This document shows, in pieces, positions 44,857 through 53,322 of a DNA stretch of 64,000 nucleotides. The position numbers and the translations under genes are program-made. Within the stretch, counting starts at the first letter, position 1. Each line of letters starts with the position of its first letter. A model generated the notes under the pieces. That model saw only the letters and a list, made by a program, of their open reading frames with translations, was not told the origin of the DNA and did not search any database. The DNA comes from CAIQPS01 sp963843455 (GTDB taxonomy: Bacteria; Actinomycetota; Thermoleophilia; RBG-16-64-13), in NCBI GenBank assembly GCA_963843455.1, contig CAWJKE010000010.1:248001-312000 (forward strand), read 5' to 3'.

Positions 44857-45306
44857 ATGACACATAGTAGGTGCGCCACGCTGGACAGAACGCAGATCGA
44901 AGCGATACTTCCCCACAGGGATCCCTTCTTGTTCCTGGACAGGGTCATCGAACTCGTGCCTGGTGAGTACGCCATAGCCGAAAAGGACCTGCTCGCGAGC
45001 GAGGACGTCTTCCGCGGACATTTCCCCGGGCACCCGGTGTTCCCCGGAGTCTTGCAGCTCGAGGCGTTGGCACAGACCGGGGCGATCGCCGTCCTCTCTC
45101 AACCGGAGTCGCTGGGCAAGATCGTTCTCTTCGGCCGGGCTGACGAAGTCAAGTTCCGGCGGGCCGTGCACCCGGGTGAGACGTTGCGCTTGGAGATGAG
45201 GCTGACGAGGAGCAGGGGAGCGGTGGGGAGAGGCGAGGGCAAGGCCTTCGTCGGCTCGGAGCTTGCCTGCAGCGCCATCATCACTTTCGCGGTCGCCGAG
45301 CCGTAA
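44857..45306 (+). CDS. fabZ: 3-hydroxyacyl-ACP dehydratase FabZ
   Basis: A 149-residue hot-dog-fold dehydratase of fatty-acid elongation. The N-terminus has ILPHRDPFLFLDRVIELVPG. The catalytic segment is GHFPGHPVFPGVLQLEALAQ, with the conserved His and a Glu on the following helix. ATG 44857 gives a short N-terminal extension of about 14 residues. It begins a seven-gene operon; fabH starts four bases after its stop. Confidence 0.95.
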   Translation: MTHSRCATLDRTQIEAILPHRDPFLFLDRVIELVPGEYAIAEKDLLASEDVFRGHFPGHPVFPGVLQLEALAQTGAIAVLSQPESLGKIVLFGRADEVKFRRAVHPGETLRLEMRLTRSRGAVGRGEGKAFVGSELACSAIITFAVAEP

Positions 45307-45309
45307 CGC

Positions 45310-46437
45310 ATGTCACATAGCGGTCCATCTCCCCTTCTGGGGAGACCTGTAACCATCGCCGGCCTCGGCGCTTACGTCCCCAGCAAGGTAGTCACCAACG
45401 ACGATCTTGCCGCCGGCCTGGACACCTCCGACGAATGGATCCGGCAAAGAACGGGCATCACCGAGCGGCGTATCGCCGAGCAAGGTGTCTGCTCCTCCGA
45501 TCTGGGCGTCATGGCGGCTCGGGAAGCTCTGGCCGACGCGGGTCTGGCACCGGAGAAGATCGACCTGGTGGTCACGGCGAGCATCTCGCCCGACCAACTC
45601 ATGCCGGCGACGGCTGCGCGCGTCGCCTACGGCTGCGGTTGCGTGAACGCGGGCGCCTTTGATGTGTCGGCCGGGTGCGCCGGCTTCGTCTACGCCCTGG
45701 CGATGGCGGCGGGCGCGGTGGCCAGCGGCATGCGCGACAACGTCCTGGTGGTGGGGGCGGAAGCGATATCGCGGGTGATCGACTGGGAGGACCGGTCTAC
45801 CGCCATCCTGTTCGGCGACGGCGCAGGAGCGGCCGTCGTCTCCGCGCTGAAGGGAGCCGGAGCAACGCAGCGGCCGCGGGCCGCGGCGGGCTCCGGAGTG
45901 GACCCCGACGCCGCGGTGGGCGTGCCGCCGGTGGGCATCCTTGGTTTCGACCTCGGTGGCGACGGCTCCGGGGCCGACTCGCTTTCTATCCCCGCGGGAG
46001 GCTCGCGGCTGCCGGCATCATGCGAGACAGTGGCCGCGCGGCAGCACTACCTGCGGATGAACGGCAAGGAGGTATACAAATTCGCTACCCGGGTCGTGAC
46101 CCACTCGGCCAAGCGGGTGCTGGACCGGTGCGGTTACGCGGTAGCCGATATCGACCTGTTCGTGCCCCATCAGGCCAACCTGCGCATCATCGAAGGGGCA
46201 GTGGACAAGATGGGCCTGCCCTGGGAGAAGGTCTACACGAATCTGCAGAAATACGGCAACACCTCCTCGGCATCGATCCCGCTCTGCCTCAAGGAGGCGC
46301 GGGCCGACGGACGGTTGAAGGACGGGGACCTGGTGCTGTTGATGGGTTTTGGCGCCGGTCTGAGCTGGGGGGCGTGCCTCATGAGGTGGGGCGCGGAGAC
46401 CGGCGGACGGCGGAGTCACAACGACGGGAGCGACTGA
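45310..46437 (+). CDS. fabH: 3-oxoacyl-ACP synthase III FabH
   Basis: A 375-residue KAS III that condenses acyl-CoA with malonyl-ACP to start fatty-acid synthesis. The catalytic Cys lies in FDVSAGCAGFVYALAMA, the His in FVPHQANLRIIEG and the Asn in YGNTSSASIPLCL. DEWIRQRTGITERRI is the usual N-terminal segment. Around residues 180-205 there is an Ala/Arg/Gly-rich insertion before GILGFDLGGDGSGADSL, which makes the protein about 50 residues longer than usual together with its ends. It sits between fabZ and fabD. Confidence 0.95.
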   Translation: MSHSGPSPLLGRPVTIAGLGAYVPSKVVTNDDLAAGLDTSDEWIRQRTGITERRIAEQGVCSSDLGVMAAREALADAGLAPEKIDLVVTASISPDQLMPATAARVAYGCGCVNAGAFDVSAGCAGFVYALAMAAGAVASGMRDNVLVVGAEAISRVIDWEDRSTAILFGDGAGAAVVSALKGAGATQRPRAAAGSGVDPDAAVGVPPVGILGFDLGGDGSGADSLSIPAGGSRLPASCETVAARQHYLRMNGKEVYKFATRVVTHSAKRVLDRCGYAVADIDLFVPHQANLRIIEGAVDKMGLPWEKVYTNLQKYGNTSSASIPLCLKEARADGRLKDGDLVLLMGFGAGLSWGACLMRWGAETGGRRSHNDGSD

Positions 46438-46438
46438 T

Positions 46439-47380
46439 ATGGCGGGTACCCTCATCCTTTTTCCCGGCCAGGGCAGTCAGGCCGTGGGCATGGCCGAGTA
46501 CCTGTGGGAATACCCGACGGTCCGTACGGCGTTCGCCGAGGCGACGGACGTGCTCGGGTGGGACATCGGCGAGCTGTGCCGCAATGGTTCCATGGAGGAG
46601 CTCACCCGGACCGACCGCACCCAGTTGGCGGTACTCACCTGCAGCGTCGCGGCCTGGAGGGTACTCGCCGAAGCGGGTGTCGCTTTCACGACGGCCGCCG
46701 GCCACTCCCTGGGCGAGTATTCGGCGCTGGTCTCCGCCGGCAACCTCAGCTTCGCCGACGCTTTGCATGTCGTGCAGGCGCGGGGTCGCGCGATGCAGGC
46801 CTGCGCGGATGAGCGAGGCGGGACCATGGCGGCGGTCATCGGACTCGACAACGAAGCCGTGGAACAGGCCTGCAGCGCGGTGCCCGACGTGTGGGTGGCC
46901 AACTACAACTCGCCGGGCCAGGTCGTCATCTCGGGGTCGGTGGAGGGGGTGCGGGTCGCCGGCGAGGCCGCGACGGCGGCCGGGGCGAAGCGGGTAGTAC
47001 CGCTGCCGGTGGCCGGTGCATTTCACACGCCGCTCATGGCTGGCGCTGCCGAAGCCCTCTCCCAGGCGCTGTCTGAGGTAACATTCTTGGCCGGGACTGG
47101 GACTTTCTTCTCCACCACCGAGGTACGCGCGCCGGAAGCCGCCGAGTTGGCCGAGGTGCTGGTCCGGCAACTCATGTCCCCGGTGAGGTTCAGCCAGAGC
47201 GTGGAGGTGCTACTGCAGAGTGAAGAGCCCCCGGCGGCGGCGCTGGAGGTCGGTCCCGGTAACGTGTTGTCGGGTTTGGTGAAGCGCATCGCCCGCGATC
47301 TACCGGTTGCTTCGACCGGGGACAACGAATCCCTGACAAGGGCGATCGAGGGCCACGGGGCTGAGGGAGGCGCGAGATGA
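46439..47380 (+). CDS. fabD: Malonyl-CoA:ACP transacylase FabD
   Basis: A 313-residue acyltransferase that loads malonyl groups onto ACP. It has the N-terminal ILFPGQGSQAVGMAEYL, the nucleophile motif AAGHSLGEYSALVSAG, the Arg in VQARGRAMQAC, and LPVAGAFHTPLM with the catalytic His. It begins two bases after the fabH stop and overlaps fabG by four bases (ATGA). Confidence 0.96.
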   Translation: MAGTLILFPGQGSQAVGMAEYLWEYPTVRTAFAEATDVLGWDIGELCRNGSMEELTRTDRTQLAVLTCSVAAWRVLAEAGVAFTTAAGHSLGEYSALVSAGNLSFADALHVVQARGRAMQACADERGGTMAAVIGLDNEAVEQACSAVPDVWVANYNSPGQVVISGSVEGVRVAGEAATAAGAKRVVPLPVAGAFHTPLMAGAAEALSQALSEVTFLAGTGTFFSTTEVRAPEAAELAEVLVRQLMSPVRFSQSVEVLLQSEEPPAAALEVGPGNVLSGLVKRIARDLPVASTGDNESLTRAIEGHGAEGGAR

Positions 47381-48147
47381 CGGAGAGCGCGGGGCCCATG
47401 GGGGCGTGGTCGCTGGATGACCGGGTGGCGCTCGTCACCGGCGGGGCGAGAGGTATCGGGAAGGCGATCGCCTTGCGGCTCGCGGAAGCGGGAGCCAAAG
47501 TGGCCATCGTCGATCTCACCGACAGCGGGATTGATACCGCCCGTGAGATCCAAGAGGCGACAGGCCGGGCCACGACCTTCGTCAAGGCCGACGTCTCCAA
47601 GGAAGCCGACACCAAAGCAGCGGTGGCGGCGGTCGAGCAGGCGTTGGGTCCCGTCGACATCCTTGTCAACAACGCCGGTATCACTCGCGACGGCCTGCTC
47701 TTGGTCATGGACGAGGGCGACTGGGACGCAGTGCTCGCTGTGAACCTCAAGGGCGCCTTCCTCATGAGCAAAGCTGTCATGCGCGGGATGATAAAGCGCC
47801 GCCGGGGCTCCATCGTCAGCATCTCGAGCGTGGTCGGCAGGCGCGGCAACGCCGGCCAGGCGAACTACTCGGCGGCCAAGGCGGGGCTCATCGGGCTCAC
47901 CAAATCGCTGGCGAGGGAAGTGGCGTCGCGGAACGTGCGGGTCAACGCCGTCGCGCCGGGGTATATCGAGACGGAGATGACGGCGGCCTTGCCCGAAGTG
48001 GCGCGGAAGGCCCTTATCGATCAGATCCCGCTGGGTCGCATCGGCACGCCGGAGACGGTGGCGGAGGCTGTGGCCTTTCTTGCCGGCGACTCGGCTTCGT
48101 TCATCACCGGAGCCGTCTTGGCGGTCGACGGTGGTCTCGGAATATAG
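47377..48147 (+). CDS. fabG: 3-oxoacyl-ACP reductase FabG
   Basis: A 256-residue short-chain dehydrogenase that reduces 3-oxoacyl-ACP with NADPH. The cofactor motif is ALVTGGARGIGKAIALRLAE, the NNAG motif is intact in DILVNNAGITRD, and the catalytic residues are Ser in SIVSISSVVG and YSAAK in QANYSAAKAGL. The terminus SFITGAVLAVDGGLGI matches FabG. The operon position beside fabD and fabF supports FabG over other short-chain dehydrogenases. The usual acpP gene does not follow it. Confidence 0.95.
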   Translation: MTESAGPMGAWSLDDRVALVTGGARGIGKAIALRLAEAGAKVAIVDLTDSGIDTAREIQEATGRATTFVKADVSKEADTKAAVAAVEQALGPVDILVNNAGITRDGLLLVMDEGDWDAVLAVNLKGAFLMSKAVMRGMIKRRRGSIVSISSVVGRRGNAGQANYSAAKAGLIGLTKSLAREVASRNVRVNAVAPGYIETEMTAALPEVARKALIDQIPLGRIGTPETVAEAVAFLAGDSASFITGAVLAVDGGLGI

Positions 48148-48165
48148 GGGAGGGGTGACCAGGAC

Positions 48166-49428
48166 ATGACGCGCATGACCAGGACTGTCGAGTACAAACG
48201 GGTCGTGGTGACGGGTGTCGGCGTGGTATCGGCCATCGGGATCGGCAAAGGTGCCTTCCTCGACGCCCTGCTGGCGGGGCGGTCGGGTGTCCGGCGGATC
48301 GAGCGCTTCGATACGACCGAGTACCCGGTGAAGATCGCGGCCGAAGTGCGGGGCTTCGACGCGGCGGACTTCATAGACAAGAAGATGTCAAAGCGGATGG
48401 ACCGGTTCGCCCAGTACGGGGCGGCGGCGGCCACCATGGCTCTGGAGGATTCGAGCTATCCCATCGCGGAAGATCCCTACGCGGTCGGGGCCCTGATCGG
48501 CTCGGGCGTGGGCGGTCTCGATACCTTCTTCGAACAGATCGAGATCTTGCTGAACAAGGGACCCACCCGGGTCAGTCCGTTCTTCATCCCTATGATGATC
48601 CCCAACATGGCCTCGGCCTGCAGCTCCATCATCCTGGGACTGCAGGGGCCGGTCAATGCCACCTGCACGGCCTGCGCTGCGGGCAACAACGCCATGGGCG
48701 ACGCGTTCAACATCATTCGGCGTGGCGATGCAACGGCGATGTTCGCCGGGGGGGCCGAGGCTGCCGTCAACGAGGTGGGCATGTCGGCGTTCGCGGCGTT
48801 GCGCGCTCTCTCGACCCGCAACGACGAGCCGGAGCGGGCCAGCCGTCCGTTCGACGCCGGGCGCGACGGCTTCGTCATGGGCGAGGGCGCCGGGGTGCTG
48901 GTGCTCGAAGAGCTGGAGCACGCGCTGGCCCGCGGTGCGCATATCTACGGGGAGTTCGTGGGCTACGGCATGACGGGCGATGCGTCCCATCTCACCGAAC
49001 CGGTCGCAAGCGGCGAGCCGGCCGGCCTCGCGATGACCAGGGCTCTGCGCGACGCGGATGTCGACCCATCCGAGGTCGACTACATCAACGCGCACGGCAC
49101 CTCGACCCCGCTTGGGGATGCGATGGAGACCAAGGCCATCAAACTGGCACTGGGCGAGCACGCGCGCAAAGTCATGGTCAGCTCCAGCAAGAGCATCTTC
49201 GGCCACTGCCTGGGAGCGGCAGGCGCGCTGGAAGCCGCCGCTACGCTTCTTTCCATGGAAGCTGGTAAGGTACCTCCCACGATCAATCTCGACGTGTCCG
49301 ATCCCGAGTGCGACCTGGACTACGTGCCCAACGTGGCCCGGGAGGCTCGGATCGGTGTGGCCGTGTCGAACAGTTTTGGCTTCGGCGGCCACAATGCGGC
49401 GATAGTCCTGCGGAGGTATGAGGGCTAA
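48166..49428 (+). CDS. fabF: 3-oxoacyl-ACP synthase II FabF
   Basis: A 420-residue condensing enzyme of chain elongation. Its catalytic Cys lies in NATCTACAAGNNAMGDAF, one His in INAHGTSTPLGDAMETKAI, and the Lys/His pair in SSSKSIFGHCLGAAGALEA. VVVTGVGVVSAIGIGK opens the domain. Either ATG 48166 or ATG 48175 may be the start; AGGAC precedes the first. It lies 18 bases after fabG and seven before accD. Confidence 0.96.
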   Translation: MTRMTRTVEYKRVVVTGVGVVSAIGIGKGAFLDALLAGRSGVRRIERFDTTEYPVKIAAEVRGFDAADFIDKKMSKRMDRFAQYGAAAATMALEDSSYPIAEDPYAVGALIGSGVGGLDTFFEQIEILLNKGPTRVSPFFIPMMIPNMASACSSIILGLQGPVNATCTACAAGNNAMGDAFNIIRRGDATAMFAGGAEAAVNEVGMSAFAALRALSTRNDEPERASRPFDAGRDGFVMGEGAGVLVLEELEHALARGAHIYGEFVGYGMTGDASHLTEPVASGEPAGLAMTRALRDADVDPSEVDYINAHGTSTPLGDAMETKAIKLALGEHARKVMVSSSKSIFGHCLGAAGALEAAATLLSMEAGKVPPTINLDVSDPECDLDYVPNVAREARIGVAVSNSFGFGGHNAAIVLRRYEG

Positions 49429-49434
49429 GCTCCT

Positions 49435-50292
49435 ATGGCTAAGTATGTGACAGTACAGGTCACGCGGAGAGAGCCCCCGCCGCCCGTCGAGGCGACGGGT
49501 CCGCAGTGCAAGAGATGCCGCAGGGCTCTGCAGGACGGCCAACTGGAGCAAAACCTCCACATCTGCCCTCACTGCGGATACCACTATCCCATGCCGGCTC
49601 ATTCCCGCCTGGCTCTGCTCGCCGATACTGGCAGCGCGACCTTCATCGCCGACGAGCTTCGGCCGGCCGACCCCCTCGAGTTCTTCGACCTGCGTCCTTA
49701 TCCCGAGCGATACTCCGAGGCTCAGCGCGAGACCGGACTGAGCGAGGCTATGCTTGCCGCCCTCTGCAACATCTCCGGGCGCCCGGTGGCCCTCGGAGTG
49801 ATGGATTTCAAGTTCATGGGTGGCTCGATGGGTTCGGTGCTGGGCGAGCGCTTCTATCGTCTGGCCCAAGCGGCGGTTCAGGAGCGCCGAGCCCTCGTCG
49901 TCGTGGCCTCCTCTGGCGGCGCCCGCATGCAGGAGGGCCTGTTCTCGCTGATGCAGATGGCCAAGACCGTCACCTCGGCGCGCATGGTGGGCGAAGCCGG
50001 TCTGCCCTACGTCACCGTCTTGACCCACCCCACCACTGGGGGTGTCTTTGCCAGCTTCTCCACGGTGGCCGACATCATCATGGCCGAACCCGGGGCGGTC
50101 ATGCAGTTCGCCGGCTCCCGCATCATCGAACAGACCACCCGGGAGAAGCTTCCCCCTGACTTCGGATCCTCCGAGAAGCAGCTCGCCCACGGGCAGATCG
50201 ACATGGTGGTGCATCGCCTGGAGCTGAAAGAAAGGTTGTCGCGCTGCCTCGATTTCCTGGGAGGGGGTGACGACGGTGGCCAAGCACGCTAA
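49435..50292 (+). CDS. accD: Acetyl-CoA carboxylase carboxyltransferase subunit beta
   Basis: A 285-residue subunit of the carboxyltransferase that makes malonyl-CoA. The N-terminal zinc ribbon is visible (CKRCRRAL and CPHCGYHYPM). The crotonase-like core has MDFKFMGGSMGSVLGER, VVASSGGARMQEGLFSLMQM and LTHPTTGGVFASFSTVADI. It overlaps accA by 17-26 bases, depending on which accA GTG is used. The biotin carboxylase and carrier genes (accC, accB) are not in the window. Confidence 0.96.
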   Translation: MAKYVTVQVTRREPPPPVEATGPQCKRCRRALQDGQLEQNLHICPHCGYHYPMPAHSRLALLADTGSATFIADELRPADPLEFFDLRPYPERYSEAQRETGLSEAMLAALCNISGRPVALGVMDFKFMGGSMGSVLGERFYRLAQAAVQERRALVVVASSGGARMQEGLFSLMQMAKTVTSARMVGEAGLPYVTVLTHPTTGGVFASFSTVADIIMAEPGAVMQFAGSRIIEQTTREKLPPDFGSSEKQLAHGQIDMVVHRLELKERLSRCLDFLGGGDDGGQAR

Positions 50293-51253
50293 GTCATCCG
50301 AGAAGCCGCGCTCTCATACGTGGGAGACCCTGAAGCTCGTGCAGAGGCTGCAAGAGCTCCGCAACCTCCCCACGTTCCCCGAGGGGTATTCCGAGGAGCT
50401 CAAGCGGATCCAGGAGCGCCTCCATTCGCTTCGCCATCGCGACACAGCTCCCTCGGCCTGGGAGGTCGTCCAGCTGGCCCGGCATCAAGACCGGCCTCAG
50501 ACCCTCGACTATATTGCCCACATGCTCCCCGACTTTGTCGAACTCAGCGGCGACCGGATGCGGGGCGACGACGCCGCGATCGTTGGGGGGTTGGGAACGC
50601 TCGGCGGCAGGCGGATAGTCCTCGTCGGCCACCAGAAGGGACACACTCTCGAAGAGCGGCAGGAGCGCAGCTTCGGCATGGCCCGTCCGGAAGGGTACCG
50701 CAAAGCCATGCGCCTGGCGGGGCTTGCCGAGAAGTTCGGACTGCCGCTGGTCACATTGGTCGACACGGGGGGTGCTTACCCCGGCAAGGATGCCGAAGAG
50801 GGCGGACAGGCCGGAGCGATAGCCACCAGCATCATGACTTTCACTGGGCTCAAGATCCCCACCGTGACCGTGGTCATCGGCGAAGGGGGATCGGGTGGTG
50901 CGCTGGCTTTGGCAGTGTGCGACCGCGTGTTCATGCTGGAGAACTCCATCTACTCGGTCATCTCTCCTGAGGGCTGCGCGGCTTTGCTGTGGCGCGACTC
51001 CGCCGAGGGGCCGAAGGCCGCCGAGGCCCTGCATCTCATCGCTATGGACCTGTTCGAGCTGGGTCTGATCGACGGGGTGATCCCCGAGCCCGGAGCGGGC
51101 GCACACACCAATCACGGGGCCACGGCCAAACGGGTCATGCGGCAGGTGCAGTTGGCCATCGGCGACCTTGAGAGGATTGATCCCGAGGAGCGCCTCCGGT
51201 TGCGTCACGAGAAGTACCTGCAGATGGGCCGCTACGCGACGGATTCGAGGTAG
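50267..51253 (+). CDS. accA: Acetyl-CoA carboxylase carboxyltransferase subunit alpha
   Basis: A 328-residue partner of AccD. It has the N-terminal helix around TWETLKLVQRL, then LDYIAHMLPDFVELSGDR, GHQKGHTLEERQERSFGMA, PLVTLVDTGGAYPGKDAEEG, IGEGGSGGALALAVCDRVFM and SVISPEGCAALLWRD. GTG 50267 or GTG 50276 may start it; the GGGAGGGG upstream suits the second better. It is the last gene of the fab-acc operon and overlaps the convergent HNH gene by 22 bases at the 3' ends. Confidence 0.96.
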   Translation: MTTVAKHAKSSEKPRSHTWETLKLVQRLQELRNLPTFPEGYSEELKRIQERLHSLRHRDTAPSAWEVVQLARHQDRPQTLDYIAHMLPDFVELSGDRMRGDDAAIVGGLGTLGGRRIVLVGHQKGHTLEERQERSFGMARPEGYRKAMRLAGLAEKFGLPLVTLVDTGGAYPGKDAEEGGQAGAIATSIMTFTGLKIPTVTVVIGEGGSGGALALAVCDRVFMLENSIYSVISPEGCAALLWRDSAEGPKAAEALHLIAMDLFELGLIDGVIPEPGAGAHTNHGATAKRVMRQVQLAIGDLERIDPEERLRLRHEKYLQMGRYATDSR

Positions 51254-51735
51254 GGCAGCCAGGCGTCGGGGATGGCCCGCTGGACCGCGAGTACGAAATC
51301 GCCAGGTACAGGTGGGCGCGGTTTTCGTGACGGCGACATCCCGACCTCCGAGGGCAGACACGCGCCTTTTCTGACGTTGCAGGGAGCGCACGAAGTGACG
51401 ACGTTGTCCCACGAAGAGGCGCCTCCCCGGCTGCGGGGGATGATGTGATCGATGGTGAGATGCCGCGAGCTGCCGCAGTACTGGCACCGGAAGCCGTCGC
51501 GGGCGAGGATCGCGTGCCGCGACACCCGCCTCGCCTCAGCGCGGGGAAGCCGTACGTAGTGGAGCAGGCGGATCACGATAGGCGCCGTCAGACACGTTCG
51601 CTCGGACCGCACCAGACCGGCTGCCGCCTCGATCGTCTCGGCCTTGCCCTTGAGTAGCAGAACCACGGCGCGATGCAGCGAGCACACGTTCATCGGCTCG
51701 TAGGTAGAGTTCAACACCAGAACCTGTCGGGACAC
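51232..51735 (-). CDS. HNH endonuclease family protein
   Basis: A 167-residue protein with a typical HNH nuclease: zinc-binding CQYCGSSRHLTIDHIIPRSR, then the GGASSWDNVVTSCAPCNVRK half with the Asn and the second Cys pair. The N-terminal part (VLVLNSTYEPMNVCSLHRAV) is shared by a large actinobacterial family of chromosomal HNH proteins whose role is unknown. GTG 51735 is chosen because GGAGGGG lies upstream and it removes a non-conserved N-terminus. It is divergent from rarA. Confidence 0.9.
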   Translation of the reverse strand: MSRQVLVLNSTYEPMNVCSLHRAVVLLLKGKAETIEAAAGLVRSERTCLTAPIVIRLLHYVRLPRAEARRVSRHAILARDGFRCQYCGSSRHLTIDHIIPRSRGGASSWDNVVTSCAPCNVRKGACLPSEVGMSPSRKPRPPVPGDFVLAVQRAIPDAWLPYLESVA

Positions 51736-51813
51736 GCTGTTTCCCCTCCTGCCCAGCACCCACCCGGGACTATTCTAGCCAATCCCGGGCGCGGACACTG
51801 GTAGAATCCCGGC

Positions 51814-53163
51814 ATGGAGGAGGATCTCTTCAGCTCTCGCCTGAGTGCGGATCTCTCGCAGAACGCCCCGCTTGCCGCCCGCATGCGGCCGCGCGCCCTC
51901 GATGAAGTGGTCGGTCAGCCCCATTTGCTTGCTGAAGGCGCTCCGCTCCGCGTGGCGCTCGAAACCGGCACCATGGGCTCGATGATCTTCTTCGGACCCC
52001 CGGGCACCGGCAAGACGACGGTCGCGCGCCTTGTGGCGGCAAAGACGGGCGCGGTGTACGAAGAGTTGTCCGCGGTCAGCTCCGGGGTGGCCGAGGTGCG
52101 CCGGGTCATCGACAGGGCGCGCGACCGGCGGGCGCAGGCAGGCCGCCGCACGGTGCTCTTCATCGACGAGATCCATCGCTTCTCCAAGTCCCAACAGGAC
52201 GCGCTCCTCCATGCAGTCGAGGACGGGATAGTCACGCTCATCGGCGCCTCGACCGAGAACCCCTACTTTGAGGTCATCCCGGCCCTGATCTCGCGGTGCG
52301 AGCTGTACCACTTCGAACTGTTGTCATCGACCGATATCCACACCCTGCTCGATCGGGCTCTGGCCGCAGGGGAGGGGGTTGGCGGGATCGACGGCCGCGT
52401 GGCTGTAGCCGAGCCGGTACTCGACCTGATCGCCGACGCCGGACTCGGCGACGCCCGCAGGGCCTTCACTCTGCTCGAGCGGTCTCTGGTATTGGCCGGC
52501 GCCAGGGGGCTGGAAGCCCTTGACGAGGCGACCGTTGAGGAGGCGGCTCAGCGGAAGCTGGTGCTGTATGACAAGCAGGCCGACGCGCACTACGATGTCA
52601 TCTCGGCGTTCATCAAGAGTCTGCGCGGCTCCGACCCGGACGCCGCTCTCTACTATCTCGCGGTAATGCTCACGGGAGGAGAGGACCCCAAGTTCATCGC
52701 CCGTCGGATGATCATCTTCGCATCGGAGGACATCGGCAACGCCGACCCGCGCGCTCTGGAGATCACCATTGCCGTATCGCGGGCGGTCGAATTCGTAGGG
52801 CTCCCCGAATGCCGTATCAATCTGGCGCACGGGGTGACGTATCTGAGTTGCGCGCCCAAGTCGAATGCCTCGTACAAGGGGATAGAGGCGGCTCTTCAGG
52901 AGGTCGAGCTTCACGGGGCGCTGGCGCCCCCAGTCTTCTTGCGCAGCACGGGGTATTCGGGGGCCAAGAGCCTGGGACACGGGGTCGGATACCGGTACCC
53001 CCACGATGACGGCGGCTACAACGCCCAGGAATACCTTCCGGAGGGCCTCGCCGGCACCGAGTTCTACCGGCCGACGGAGAATGGTTTCGAGGCTCGAATC
53101 AAGGAATTCCTCGCTCGCCTCCGTACATTACGGAAGGGGGATGCGAAGGGTCGCGAGGACTAG
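51814..53163 (+). CDS. rarA: Replication-associated recombination protein A (RarA/MgsA)
   Basis: A 449-residue AAA+ ATPase that acts at stalled forks with SSB and RecA. It opens with LAARMRPRALDEVVGQPHLL. Walker A is FFGPPGTGKTTVARL, Walker B is VLFIDEIHRFSKSQQDALL, and sensor 1 is in LIGASTENPYFEV. The C-terminal region has LRGSDPDAALYYLAVMLTGGEDPKF and GYRYPHDDGGYNAQEYLP, both diagnostic of the family. The 160 bases between it and the next gene hold nothing I recognise. Confidence 0.96.
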   Translation: MEEDLFSSRLSADLSQNAPLAARMRPRALDEVVGQPHLLAEGAPLRVALETGTMGSMIFFGPPGTGKTTVARLVAAKTGAVYEELSAVSSGVAEVRRVIDRARDRRAQAGRRTVLFIDEIHRFSKSQQDALLHAVEDGIVTLIGASTENPYFEVIPALISRCELYHFELLSSTDIHTLLDRALAAGEGVGGIDGRVAVAEPVLDLIADAGLGDARRAFTLLERSLVLAGARGLEALDEATVEEAAQRKLVLYDKQADAHYDVISAFIKSLRGSDPDAALYYLAVMLTGGEDPKFIARRMIIFASEDIGNADPRALEITIAVSRAVEFVGLPECRINLAHGVTYLSCAPKSNASYKGIEAALQEVELHGALAPPVFLRSTGYSGAKSLGHGVGYRYPHDDGGYNAQEYLPEGLAGTEFYRPTENGFEARIKEFLARLRTLRKGDAKGRED

Positions 53164-53322
53164 GCTCCGGTCAAGGTTCTCTCCGCCCCCGCCGATATGA
53201 AGGGTGGTCTACAAAGCGAACGCCTTCGCGCCAAAAGGCGGAAGAGGTTACTGCTAAAGTTAGAGCCGACGCCGTAGAACGGTGGCGGCTCAGATCGCTT
53301 AGTGCTGAGGAAGGGGCTCACA

